From an uncultured Peptococcaceae bacterium (lineage in GTDB: Bacteria > Bacillota > Desulfotomaculia > Desulfotomaculales > Desulfocucumaceae), in the NCBI GenBank assembly GCA_958417755.1, contig CATZDY010000051.1, positions 1 through 18,115 on the forward strand: a stretch of DNA of 18,115 nt, written 5' to 3'. The notes beneath the pieces were generated by a model that was not told where the DNA came from, made no database searches, and saw only the letters and a program-made list of their open reading frames with translations. Both the position numbers and the translations under genes were made by a program. Every line of letters starts with the position of its first letter. Position 1 is the stretch's first letter. Of the stretch, positions 1 to 6,987 are shown one piece after another.

Positions 1-221
1 TTATAGGTAAGTTGTAAACGCTAGAAGGCGGCCGCAGGGCACCAAGCGACGCGATGTTTCAATTCCTTATAGGTAAGTTGTAAACCTATTCGGGATAATC
101 TCAAAGAGCTTTTGGCCGGAAAAGTTTCAATTCCTTATAGGTAAGTTGTAAACCTCCTTTGTGGGCTTTCTTCCTGGTCTTTTCACTTCGAGTTTCAATT
201 CCTTATAGGTAAGTTGTAAAC
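1..221 (-). CRISPR. CRISPR array, leader-proximal end (continues beyond the left edge)
   Basis: Three complete, identical 30-bp repeats lie at 56-85, 124-153 and 192-221, and the last 19 bp of another at 1-19. On the plus strand each begins GTTTCAATTCC and ends GTTGTAAAC. Spacers are 20-55 (36 bp), 86-123 (38 bp) and 154-191 (38 bp), all unrelated. Read on the minus strand the repeat ends in ATTGAAAC, the usual 8-nt crRNA 5' handle of type I-B and related type III repeats of Firmicutes. Transcription is therefore inferred to run right to left, with the leader at the right, so the spacer at 154-191 would be the newest. Spacer 20-55 is much more GC-rich than its surroundings. No cas gene lies in the window, so the subtype cannot be fixed here. 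Confidence 0.96.
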
Positions 222-331
222 CCATTTTACACGACTTTTAGGCTTTTGGAAAGGTATATTTTTGCAAATAATTTCCTCCATTTTCCTAATATAAATAAAA
301 ATGTCCGTTATTTTTCACAAATTAACCTAAA
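222..331 (-). promoter_or_regulatory. CRISPR leader
   Basis: This AT-rich, gene-free stretch abuts the last repeat on the side predicted to be upstream from the ATTGAAAC handle. On the minus strand TTGTGA (320-315) lies 17 bp before TATTTA, a weak promoter candidate pointing into the array. Leader function is inferred from position, composition and repeat orientation. Confidence 0.6.
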
Positions 332-381
332 ATTGTCGTCGACCTCCCGGGTTTTTTACACCATTGGAGGTCGACGACAAT
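332..381. repeat. Perfect 16-bp inverted repeat upstream of the CRISPR leader
   Basis: ATTGTCGTCGACCTCC at 332-347 is exactly complementary to 366-381, with an 18-nt loop (348-365). The arms are GC-rich inside AT-rich DNA and contain a GTCGAC core. There is no T run directly after either arm, so it is not a standard terminator. It lies about 12 bp upstream of the candidate array promoter. It could be a protein-binding site used in array transcription or spacer acquisition, or a structured RNA element. Confidence 0.85.
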
Positions 382-809
382 GAATTGACCAGAAATATTT
401 ACTTTCTATTTTATCATTTGGAGTAATTTCTTTTTGCCTTATATGTAAATACCTTTAAAAAGATGACCTTCCGATCAGATTGACAGGATAAAGCGATCAT
501 TCTTTTTATATCATAACATTTCGGTATACATTCATCATGCCCCAGGGCTGCTTTTTTGTCAAACCAAAATCAGCCAGGTCAAGATGCATTGCACAGAAAA
601 TGATAATCCTATAAAATAAAAGTGATACCAATTTGAGAGGCAAATCATTCTATTTCTATTTTTCTAATGCCTAGCCTAAAGGTCTTCAAGACTAGCTGCA
701 AACCCTTTTGGTTTTGGCTTTTTGTTTTAAAAGCAAGTCCCGGCTTTTCTTGATAACTTGCAAACATGAAAACCAGGGGCTTGTTCAACAAAAATTGGGA
801 GAGATTTTC
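382..809. other. Gene-free stretch between CRISPR leader and nitroreductase
   Basis: I find no convincing gene here. Open frames are short, lack ribosome sites and mostly overlap the nitroreductase 5' end. A weak hairpin (AAACC, loop, GGTTT, then a T-rich tail) sits near 698-728 and could be a terminator or leader structure. No clear promoter for the nitroreductase was recognised. Confidence 0.5.
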
Positions 810-1316
810 ATGCAAGAAATATTTACCAGAGTGAGTGTGCGGAAATTTCAAAACAAAAAGGTGGAAGAGGAAAAGGTTGAAAAGCTACTGCGAGCTGCCA
901 TGCAAGCACCTTCAGCAGGCAATCAACAGCCTTGGGAATTCATGGTGGTCAAAAACAAAGACACCTTGGCCAAGCTTTCCCACCTCAGTCCCTACGCCCG
1001 GCCTTGCCAAGAAGCCCCCTTGGCCATTGTGGTTATGGCCAATCAAAACAGAATGAAATTCCCGGAAAATTGGCAGCAGGATCTGGGGGCTGCCACCCAA
1101 AATATGCTCTTGGAAGCCGTGCATTTGGGCTTGGGAGGTGTATGGCTGGGCGTGGCCCCTTTGCCTGACCGCATGGCCTTTGTGACCAAGTTATTCCATC
1201 TGCCAGACCATCTATTGGTCTATGCAGTGGTTCCCTTCGGCTACCCTAGCAGCACCACCCCTAAAGCCCAGGATCGTTATGACCCAGCCCGGGTACATCA
1301 AGAAAAAGATTTTTAA
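810..1316 (+). CDS. Nitroreductase-family FMN oxidoreductase
   Basis: A 168-residue protein. Family members use FMN and NAD(P)H to reduce nitro compounds, quinones or flavins in the cytoplasm; the substrate here is unknown. The N-terminal RVSVRKF (7-13) matches the FMN-phosphate-binding region. APSAGNQQPWEF (33-44) is the family's conserved loop, and GGVWLG (109-114) with PFGYPS near the C terminus completes the fold signature. The length is that of the compact single-domain subfamily. The open frame extends upstream, but ATG 810 is preferred because GGGAGAG lies about 7 nt before it and the family motif starts right after it. It appears monocistronic, ending before a long hairpin. There are no ferredoxin-type cysteine clusters. 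Confidence 0.9.
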   Translation: MQEIFTRVSVRKFQNKKVEEEKVEKLLRAAMQAPSAGNQQPWEFMVVKNKDTLAKLSHLSPYARPCQEAPLAIVVMANQNRMKFPENWQQDLGAATQNMLLEAVHLGLGGVWLGVAPLPDRMAFVTKLFHLPDHLLVYAVVPFGYPSSTTPKAQDRYDPARVHQEKDF

Positions 1317-1323
1317 CCCCCAA

Positions 1324-1387
1324 AACAAGGAGCCAACCTGTCCGCCGAACCAAGAACTTGGCTTGGAAGATAGGTTGGCTTCTTGTT
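1324..1387 (+). terminator. Long hairpin after the nitroreductase gene, possible terminator
   Basis: AACAAGGAGCCAACCT (1324-1339) pairs with 1372-1387 along 16 bp with a single G-U pair. The loop contains a second small stem (CCAAG, AA, CTTGG). There is no proper U-tract after it, so intrinsic termination is uncertain; it could instead protect the 3' end of the transcript. Confidence 0.4.
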
Positions 1388-1460
1388 ATTACGGGACCTT
1401 TGTGGGAAGCTTTTTCGACAACTTGGGACTTTGGGAGAAGGATTAATAGGAAAAAACTTC

Positions 1461-1489
1461 TTTAGAAGGGAAAAATCTTATGTTATGAT
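1461..1489 (+). promoter_or_regulatory. Candidate promoter of the nuclease-helicase gene
   Basis: TTTAGA (1461-1466), a 17-bp spacer, and TATGAT (1484-1489) match 4/6 and 5/6 of the sigma-A boxes. The site lies about 30 bp upstream of the start codon, which is preceded by an AGGTGG ribosome site. Confidence 0.35.
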
Positions 1490-1520
1490 GAAAGAAAAAA
1501 ACAATGCAGGTGGATAAATC

Positions 1521-4500
1521 ATGTGGATTGCTGATTTTCATATTCATTCTAAATATTCCCGGGCCACCAGTAAGGAATGTATACCAGAGATGCTTTCCCT
1601 GTGGGCCCGGCGCAAGGGCATTGATCTCATTGGCACCGGGGATTTCACCCATCCAGCCTGGCGAGAGGAACTGCGGGAAAAGCTGTCTCCTGCGGAGGAA
1701 GGGCTCTATGTTTTAAAAGAGGAATATCGCTTACCCGCCGACGCCACGGCAGAAACAGGCTTAGCCCCGCGCTTTATTGTGTCTGGCGAGATCAGTTCTA
1801 TTTATAAAAAGAACGGCAAAGTGCGCAAGGTGCACAACTTGATTTTGCTCCCTGGCCTAACAGAAGCTGAAGCCCTGTCCCGCCGGTTGGAGCTGGTGGG
1901 CAATTTGCATTCTGACGGCCGGCCTATCTTGGGGCTTGACAGCAGAAATCTGTTGGAAATTGTCCTGGAACTTTGTCCCCAAGCCATTTTTATTCCCGCC
2001 CATATATGGACGCCCCATTTTTCCCTTTTCGGCGCTTATTCAGGCTTTGACCATATCCAGGAATGTTTTGAGGATTTAACCCCCTATATCCATGCCTTGG
2101 AAACCGGGCTCTCCTCTGATCCGCCCATGAATTGGCGCCTTTCCGCCCTAGATGCCTTTACCCTGGTATCCAACTCGGACGCTCATTCCCCAGCCAACCT
2201 GGGTCGGGAAGCCAATCTCTTTGACACTGAGCTTTCTTATCCAGCCATTTTCCAGGCCTTGCAAAGTCCCCAGGCCAAAGGGTTTCAGGGTACCATTGAA
2301 TTTTTCCCTGAGGAAGGAAAATATCACTATGATGGGCACAGGCATTGTAAGGTCTGCCTAAAACCCACGGATACCAAACAAATGGCTGGCAGATGCCCGG
2401 TATGCGGGGGCAGGATTACGGTGGGGGTTTTGCACCGGGTGGAAGATTTGGCTGACAGGGCGGAAGGGTTCGTGCCTCCCCAAGCCAAATCCTTTGAAAG
2501 CCTGGTACCCTTGGACAAGGTTATCGCTGCTTCCACTGGCTTTACCACAGCCAGCACGAAGGTGAAAAGGCAATATGAACTTTTATTGCAGCACCTGGGG
2601 TCTGAGTTTTTTATTCTGCGCCATGCCCCTCTAGAGGACATTGCCCACCAGGCAGGCCCCTGTATTGCTGAAGGCATTCGTAGGCTGCGCAGCGGTAATC
2701 TGGAACTTTCACCTGGATTTGACGGTGAGTATGGCAAAATTCAAATCCTAGACCAAAGGGAAATTGCCTCCATCTCCGGGCAATTACGTTTGTTCAATGA
2801 TGATGTATACCAAAGCAAACCCAAAGAGAAAAGCAAACAAAAGACCACAGGCCAGACAGAACCGCTGCCAGTCTTGGAGCAAAAATCCCTGGCAAAAACA
2901 CAGATTGCTGCCACCAAGCAGACTCCGGACCATCCCTATGGCTTAAATCAAGCCCAATGGGAAGCTGCCTCTGCCTTGGAACCTGCTGTGGCTGTAATTG
3001 CTGGTCCGGGCACAGGGAAAACCAGGACCTTGGTATACCGCATTGCCCATTTGGTGGAGCAAGAAGGGGTATCCCCGGCTCAAATTACGGCTGTTACCTT
3101 TACTAACCAAGCAGCCAATGAAATGCGCAGTCGCTTGGAACAACATTTTGGCCATAAACGTATGGTTAAAACCATGAGAATCGGCACTTTCCATGCCATT
3201 TGTCTGCAACTTTTATCCCAATGGCGTGACAGTGTCACTGTGATTGACGGCTTTGAGGCCCTTTCCCTGATGGAAGACATCATCCAACGCCTGGGGCTTG
3301 CCATTTCCCCCCGGGAAGCCTTGCGCCGGATTTCCCAGCAAAAAAACCTGGGGCAAGCTCTCAACCCCTTACCCCCGGGGCTATTTGAAGCCTATTGTGA
3401 ACAGTTGGCCCAGGAGCAAGTGTTGGATTATGATGATATCCTGTTGGAAGTTTTAAGGGAATGGGACAACAGATCCCAGGGACAGGCCCCTTTTGCCGCT
3501 CATTTGCTGGTGGACGAGTTCCAGGATATCAATCCCCTGCAATACCAGCTCATACAAGCTTGGGGCCGGGAAAGCACTGGAATTTTCATCATCGGAGATC
3601 CGGATCAAGCCATCTATGGTTTCCGGGGCTCCAATGCCCAATGTTTTGCTCAATTTCAAAAGGATTTTCCCCAAACCAGGCAAATCCGGCTCATTCAAAA
3701 TTATCGCTCTACCCCGGAGATTCTCCACTGCGCCCTGCCGGTCATTGCTGCCAATACCCCCCAAGGCGCAAAACAAGACCAGCTTTTAGAGGCCCAAAGG
3801 CCTGGAGGGGCTAAGGTTCGTTTGCTCACCGCCCGGGATGCCTTTGCTGAGGCTTTGTTTGTGGCCAAGGAAATCAACCGCATGGTGGGGGGGATTGATA
3901 TGTTGGATACTCAGATGACCTCCACCTCCGGCCAGGGCAAAGACAAAGAAAGGGCCCAATCGGGCCTGGGCTTTTCTGATATTGCCCTTTTGTACCGCAC
4001 CCACCGGCAGGGGGAAATGTTGGAACAATGCTTGCATAAGGAAGGCATCTCCTATGTGGTGGTGGGCCGGGATAGCTTTCTGGGAGATCCCCTTGTACGG
4101 CAAGCCATTTCCTTTTTTCGCTTTTTGTTGCACCCCCAAGATCTGATATCCTTGGGGGTATGTCTCAAAGCCGAGGCCCCAACCGCCCCTTGGGTCCCTA
4201 AGCTTTTGGCTGCTTATCGGGATATGGATAAAAGCTTGGCTGTCTTCACGGACCTAGAAAAACAATACCAGCAAGAACCGGAAGCTGAGGCGCTGGCCCG
4301 ATTCCTGGCTTTGGTACAACACTATGGCCCCTTAGTCCAAAAGGAAAAACCCGCTAAGCTTCTGGAATCTTGGATCAAGGATCATGACTTGGCAGGGGTC
4401 CAAAGCCTGGAGCACCTGCACCATACCGCTGTTTTGCATCCCAAAATGCCCGGTTTTTTGCAAAATCTGGTTTTAGGTGGCGAAAGAGACGTGGTGCGCA

Positions 4501-4823
4501 GTGCCCACAAGAAATATACTCCGGACGCTGTTTCCCTGATGACTATACATGGGGCCAAAGGCTTGGAATTTCCTGTGGTTTTCCTGTGCGGGGTCAGACA
4601 AGGCATGATTCCCTTGCAACCCCAAGGCCGGGACTGTGACTGGGCAGAGGAACGAAGGTTATTTTATGTGGGACTAACCAGGGCCCAGGATGAGCTCATT
4701 CTGCTCACCAATGCCGAGTCCTCTCCCTTTTTGGCCAACCTGCCCCCAGCCTATTTGGAAACAGGCTCTGCTGCTGAAGGCAAGCGACCTTATAAAGGCA
4801 AACAACTCAGTTTGTTTGATTAG
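1521..4823 (+). CDS. Endonuclease Q-type PHP nuclease fused to UvrD/PcrA-type helicase
   Basis: A 1100-residue two-part protein. Residues 1-425 are an endonuclease Q-like PHP domain. Metal-site candidates are DFHIH (5-9), GTGDFTHP (38-45), E90, H105, H161 and SDAH (219-222); a four-cysteine zinc site follows (C276, C279, C292, C295). A polar linker covers about 430-470. The rest is an SF1A helicase: Walker A GPGTGKT (495-501), TFTNQAANEM, Walker B VDEFQD (664-669), IIGDPDQAIYGFRGS, QNYRST, TIHGAKGLEFPVV and FYVGLTRAQDE. Endonuclease Q is known to nick 5' of deaminated or abasic bases; UvrD-type helicases unwind 3' to 5'. Joining the two implies nicking of damaged DNA followed by strand displacement (inference). 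Clamp-like motifs occur at QLRLF (421-425) and at the C-terminal QLSLF (1095-1099). The AGGTGG ribosome site supports ATG 1521. It is monocistronic with its own terminator. Confidence 0.92.
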   Translation: MWIADFHIHSKYSRATSKECIPEMLSLWARRKGIDLIGTGDFTHPAWREELREKLSPAEEGLYVLKEEYRLPADATAETGLAPRFIVSGEISSIYKKNGKVRKVHNLILLPGLTEAEALSRRLELVGNLHSDGRPILGLDSRNLLEIVLELCPQAIFIPAHIWTPHFSLFGAYSGFDHIQECFEDLTPYIHALETGLSSDPPMNWRLSALDAFTLVSNSDAHSPANLGREANLFDTELSYPAIFQALQSPQAKGFQGTIEFFPEEGKYHYDGHRHCKVCLKPTDTKQMAGRCPVCGGRITVGVLHRVEDLADRAEGFVPPQAKSFESLVPLDKVIAASTGFTTASTKVKRQYELLLQHLGSEFFILRHAPLEDIAHQAGPCIAEGIRRLRSGNLELSPGFDGEYGKIQILDQREIASISGQLRLFNDDVYQSKPKEKSKQKTTGQTEPLPVLEQKSLAKTQIAATKQTPDHPYGLNQAQWEAASALEPAVAVIAGPGTGKTRTLVYRIAHLVEQEGVSPAQITAVTFTNQAANEMRSRLEQHFGHKRMVKTMRIGTFHAICLQLLSQWRDSVTVIDGFEALSLMEDIIQRLGLAISPREALRRISQQKNLGQALNPLPPGLFEAYCEQLAQEQVLDYDDILLEVLREWDNRSQGQAPFAAHLLVDEFQDINPLQYQLIQAWGRESTGIFIIGDPDQAIYGFRGSNAQCFAQFQKDFPQTRQIRLIQNYRSTPEILHCALPVIAANTPQGAKQDQLLEAQRPGGAKVRLLTARDAFAEALFVAKEINRMVGGIDMLDTQMTSTSGQGKDKERAQSGLGFSDIALLYRTHRQGEMLEQCLHKEGISYVVVGRDSFLGDPLVRQAISFFRFLLHPQDLISLGVCLKAEAPTAPWVPKLLAAYRDMDKSLAVFTDLEKQYQQEPEAEALARFLALVQHYGPLVQKEKPAKLLESWIKDHDLAGVQSLEHLHHTAVLHPKMPGFLQNLVLGGERDVVRSAHKKYTPDAVSLMTIHGAKGLEFPVVFLCGVRQGMIPLQPQGRDCDWAEERRLFYVGLTRAQDELILLTNAESSPFLANLPPAYLETGSAAEGKRPYKGKQLSLFD

Positions 4824-4844
4824 ACCCTTATCTTATGCTTTTAG

Positions 4845-4871
4845 CCGACAGCTCAATGGCTGTCGGTTTTT
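4845..4871 (+). terminator. Rho-independent terminator of the nuclease-helicase gene
   Basis: CCGACAGC (4845-4852), a TCAATG loop and GCTGTCGG (4859-4866) form a perfect 8-bp stem followed by five T, 21 bp after the stop codon. Confidence 0.9.
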
Positions 4872-4902
4872 CCATAAGGCTGAGAATTATTTTCAAAACC
4901 TC

Positions 4903-4932
4903 TGGACAACAAAGAACTGGGTCATGTATAAT
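4903..4932 (+). promoter_or_regulatory. feoA promoter
   Basis: TGGACA (4903-4908), an 18-bp spacer and a perfect TATAAT (4927-4932) form a strong sigma-A promoter. Its start point, predicted near 4939, falls inside the Fur box. Confidence 0.75.
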
Positions 4933-4936
4933 AAAC

Positions 4937-4959
4937 ATGATAATGAAAACGATTATCAT
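4937..4959 (+). promoter_or_regulatory. Fur box
   Basis: ATGATAAT (4937-4944), a 7-bp centre GAAAACG and ATTATCAT (4952-4959) form a perfect dyad that closely follows the Fur consensus (GATAATGAT-type 7-1-7 arrays). It overlaps the predicted start point, so iron-loaded Fur would block initiation. The site is read directly from sequence; the regulator's identity is inferred. Confidence 0.85.
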
Positions 4960-4985
4960 TCACAAAACAGAGAGGAGCCTGCCCT

Positions 4986-5198
4986 ATGCCTGTGACCATG
5001 AGCAAAATGGGAGAGGAAGTTTGCATCAAAAAGATTACGGGAAAAGTAGAAACCAGACGTTTCTTAGAAAACCTGGGCTTTATCAGTGGGACCAAAATCA
5101 AAGTAGTATCCTCTTTGGGAGGCAATTTGATTATTCATGTCAAAGAAAGTCGGATTGCTTTAAGCAAAGATATGGCCAATCGAATCCTGGTGGCATAG
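4986..5198 (+). CDS. feoA: FeoA-family ferrous iron transport accessory protein (solitary)
   Basis: A 70-residue cytosolic SH3-like protein, the normal FeoA size. The family core is visible: RFLENLGFISGTKIKVV (about 25-41), followed by a GG turn and a strand ending in ALSKDMANRILV. FeoA proteins assist the FeoB ferrous iron permease or act as small iron-linked regulators. GAGAGGAG lies about 10 nt before ATG 4986, and the gene sits behind a strong promoter with a Fur box. Unusually, no feoB follows: about 160 bp later comes a terminator and then an opposite-strand gene. It may serve a FeoB encoded elsewhere. Confidence 0.9.
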   Translation: MPVTMSKMGEEVCIKKITGKVETRRFLENLGFISGTKIKVVSSLGGNLIIHVKESRIALSKDMANRILVA

Positions 5199-5672
5199 CT
5201 CCATAGGAACAAAAGGGATTGTTTTCCGTGTTTTTCATCCCCCTTTCTAAATTTGTCAAAGCAAGGGAGCGCCAACAGGTTATGGTGTCCTGCAATCCTG
5301 GGCAAAATCGGGTCCTTGCAAACCCTACAGCATAAATTTTTTCATCAATAACCCTAATCAGTCTGTGGCATTCAAATCCAATGAAAGCCACAGTTTTTTT
5401 GTCTTGCCACTCTTTTCAGCCAAAGTATCCCTAGCATTTTATTCCAAGCACCAAGGAAGCCTATTCCTAAAATTGCATAACAAAAGATTGGGCATTGCTG
5501 AGGATTGCTGCCCATGCCCTTCTCTATACAGCCAAATATTTGGCAAGTCTGCTTTGCTCCGTAACCCCAGAAGTTCGAATAATATGCCATAAAAAAACAT
5601 GCATCCCCTAAAACCCCTCTCCCTGTTGTGCTGCCCTCAAAACCGCATTATAAGGAAATCGGGGCAAAATGC
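5199..5672. other. Gene-free stretch downstream of feoA
   Basis: I see no supported gene. 5199-5362 would be the 3' untranslated part of the feoA transcript up to the terminator at 5363. It was scanned for riboswitch and tRNA signatures without a recognisable match. 5401-5672 holds one small stem (GGGCAT 5490-5495 with ATGCCC 5514-5519) lacking a strong T run on either strand. A 72-codon minus-strand open frame (5372-5590) was judged non-coding. Confidence 0.5.
5363..5400 (+). terminator. Rho-independent terminator, probably of the feoA transcript
   Basis: CTGTGGC (5363-5369) pairs with GCCACAG (5387-5393). The loop contains a TTCA/TGAA stem, and seven T follow. It lies about 165 bp beyond the feoA stop, leaving an unexplained transcribed stretch. 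Confidence 0.8.
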
Positions 5673-6134
5673 TTATCTAGAAAACTGCATGCCTATGACC
5701 TTCATTCCATTTTCTTTTTTATATCTGTTCGTTATTTGAAACCCTATCTTTGTGTAACAACGGATGGCGCGAACATTATCATAACGAACATGCAAGACAA
5801 TCCTGTTGATTTCCATCTTATCCATATCTTGTTCCATCATGATTTTGATTGCCTTGGTCCCAAAACCCTTACCCCGAAATTGCTCATTCACAATAAAAAT
5901 TCCTAAGGTAGCGAAGTCAGCACCAAGATGATCTTTTTCCAGCCAAATGCTCCCGATCATGGCAGAGCCATACCCTATATAATACCAATGTAACAATGAT
6001 TTTCTATGGATGTTTATTTCATATTGTTGGGGATATATTCTTGATTGAAATGTATGTAATTGACTTTTGTATTGTTGCTGAAAAGTCGCATAATGATATA
6101 AGTTTTCCCTGGTTACAGGAATCAACCGCAGCAT
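5673..6134 (-). CDS. GNAT-family N-acetyltransferase
   Basis: A 153-residue protein. GNAT enzymes transfer an acetyl group from acetyl-CoA to an amine on a small molecule, peptide or protein; the acceptor here is unknown. The acetyl-CoA pyrophosphate loop QFRGKGFG (85-92) follows the strand ATLGIFIV, and the C-terminal motif B reads NVRAIRCYTKIGF (120-132), as in RimJ/RimL-like enzymes. An ATG at 6251 also opens the frame, but ATG 6134 is preferred: AAAGGAGG stands 5 nt before it and family homology begins there. A hairpin with a short T run lies directly upstream of the ribosome site, suggesting transcript-level control. Confidence 0.85.
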   Translation of the reverse strand: MLRLIPVTRENLYHYATFQQQYKSQLHTFQSRIYPQQYEINIHRKSLLHWYYIGYGSAMIGSIWLEKDHLGADFATLGIFIVNEQFRGKGFGTKAIKIMMEQDMDKMEINRIVLHVRYDNVRAIRCYTKIGFQITNRYKKENGMKVIGMQFSR

Positions 6135-6156
6135 ATATACCTCCTTTTGAAAACGT

Positions 6157-6201
6157 AAAACCCCCTTCTTTCCAAAAATCTGGTCAAAAAAGAAAGGGGT
6201 T
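6157..6201 (-). terminator. Terminator-like hairpin in the leader of the GNAT gene (possible attenuator)
   Basis: On the minus strand 6201-6189 pairs with 6171-6159 over 13 bp with one wobble pair. The stem closes in GGGGGTTTT, giving a U-rich end. The ribosome site of the GNAT gene starts about 10 nt later, so a message starting upstream must read through. It could equally terminate the upstream gene ending at 6523. Confidence 0.5.
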
Positions 6202-6241
6202 GGGTGGATAATCAGTGTATTTTTGCGAAATGGGGTTTTTA

Positions 6242-6270
6242 AGTATAACATTCCAGCAGACTACCTTCAG
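6242..6270 (-). promoter_or_regulatory. Weak candidate promoter for the GNAT gene
   Basis: On the minus strand CTGAAG (6270-6265), a 17-bp spacer and TATACT (6247-6242) precede the hairpin leader. The -10 is good (5/6); the -35 is poor (3/6). Confidence 0.25.
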
Positions 6271-6522
6271 GCTGTTATCCTTTTTGGCCAATTTACTTTC
6301 GAATCCCCTGCATATTGCCAAGATGTTCATGCCCTCAGCTTTTGCCCCTCAGCAGAGCATAAAACAAAAAAACAGGCTGAAAGATAGGCGGTTTTGCGAA
6401 AAAAATAGGAAAGGTGTAGAAAGAAGATTTTTTGCCTTGTTTGGTGCTACCAAAAACCTGTCAAACAACAATACGCCTTTCCCCTCAGGCCCCAATAGCC
6501 AGCTCTTGGACTAGGCATGTTT
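6271..6522. other. Short gene-free stretch between two minus-strand genes
   Basis: I see no supported gene, promoter or standard terminator here, although the gene ending at 6523 should terminate in it. T-rich minus-strand tracts exist near 6365-6410 but without a convincing stem. Confidence 0.4.
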
Positions 6523-6987
6523 CTATTTTTTTTGAATGGCAATGTATAAATAGCAATGGGCTTTGCCGTCTTTGGTATATTCCCTGGGCACTGTGCTTTC
6601 ATAATCATTGGTAAAGGTTCTTGTGATATCCCCTGATTTTTGGTCAGCCCATACCTTGGACCAGGCTTTTTGGGCACATAGTTCAATATTCCCGTTTTCA
6701 TCCTTTTCCTCGTATTTTTTATAAAAGCCTTTGTTTACCTCCTCTTCCATGGATTGAAAAAAAGCGGCACTAACCCCCATGATTGTAAGATCATAAGCAC
6801 CATTTTCATCACTGGCATAATTGCTGTATCTTGCAACTGGAGAAATGCCTGGTTGCAATACCTGGATACTGTCAAACAGAATAGGCAGCTTTCCAGTGGT
6901 AATATCTTGCCAAATCTCACTGGTACGCGTCATTCCTTCTGGTGAATTATCTGTCCTTATGGTGACTGCCTTTACTGTATAGGCCAC
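6523..6987 (-). CDS. GyrI-like / AraC-type effector-binding domain protein
   Basis: A 154-residue stand-alone protein with the overall pattern of the GyrI-like small-molecule-binding fold: an early strand with IRTDNS, a W in the first helix (about 26), a middle GAYDLTIMGVSA strand, and a C-terminal AWSKVWADQ ... DYES ... HCYLYIAIQKK section. Relatives bind small hydrophobic effectors, either fused to AraC/MerR DNA-binding domains or free-standing. No DNA-binding domain is present. The start is GTG 6987, with AGGGGG about 8 nt upstream. No in-frame ATG exists before the upstream stop, and the N terminus looks roughly ten residues shorter than usual. An overlapping ATG in another frame (MNLWPIQ, then stop) is closer to the ribosome site, so a small 5' frameshift is possible. 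Confidence 0.65.
   Translation of the reverse strand: MAYTVKAVTIRTDNSPEGMTRTSEIWQDITTGKLPILFDSIQVLQPGISPVARYSNYASDENGAYDLTIMGVSAAFFQSMEEEVNKGFYKKYEEKDENGNIELCAQKAWSKVWADQKSGDITRTFTNDYESTVPREYTKDGKAHCYLYIAIQKK

Noticed and set aside
2327..2737. 136-codon minus-strand frame inside the nuclease-helicase gene
   Set aside because: It is antisense to well-conserved PHP and zinc-site coding sequence and has no ribosome site.
1521..4823. Reading the nuclease-helicase as a CRISPR or phage-defence effector because an array is nearby
   Set aside because: The nuclease motifs are of endonuclease Q repair type, the clamp motifs point to replication-linked repair, and a separate gene with its own control lies between it and the array.
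5199..5362. Possible riboswitch, SRP RNA or tRNA after feoA
   Set aside because: Short complementary stretches exist, but no conserved core of a known RNA class could be matched.
5372..5590. 72-codon minus-strand frame with a hydrophobic centre and cysteines
   Set aside because: The nearest purine-rich stretch is about 15 nt from the ATG, the frame overlaps a strong plus-strand terminator, and the composition is not protein-like.
6215..6514. 99-codon plus-strand frame in the gap between the GNAT and GyrI-like genes
   Set aside because: It has low-complexity, unlikely composition, no ribosome site and no homology that I can see.
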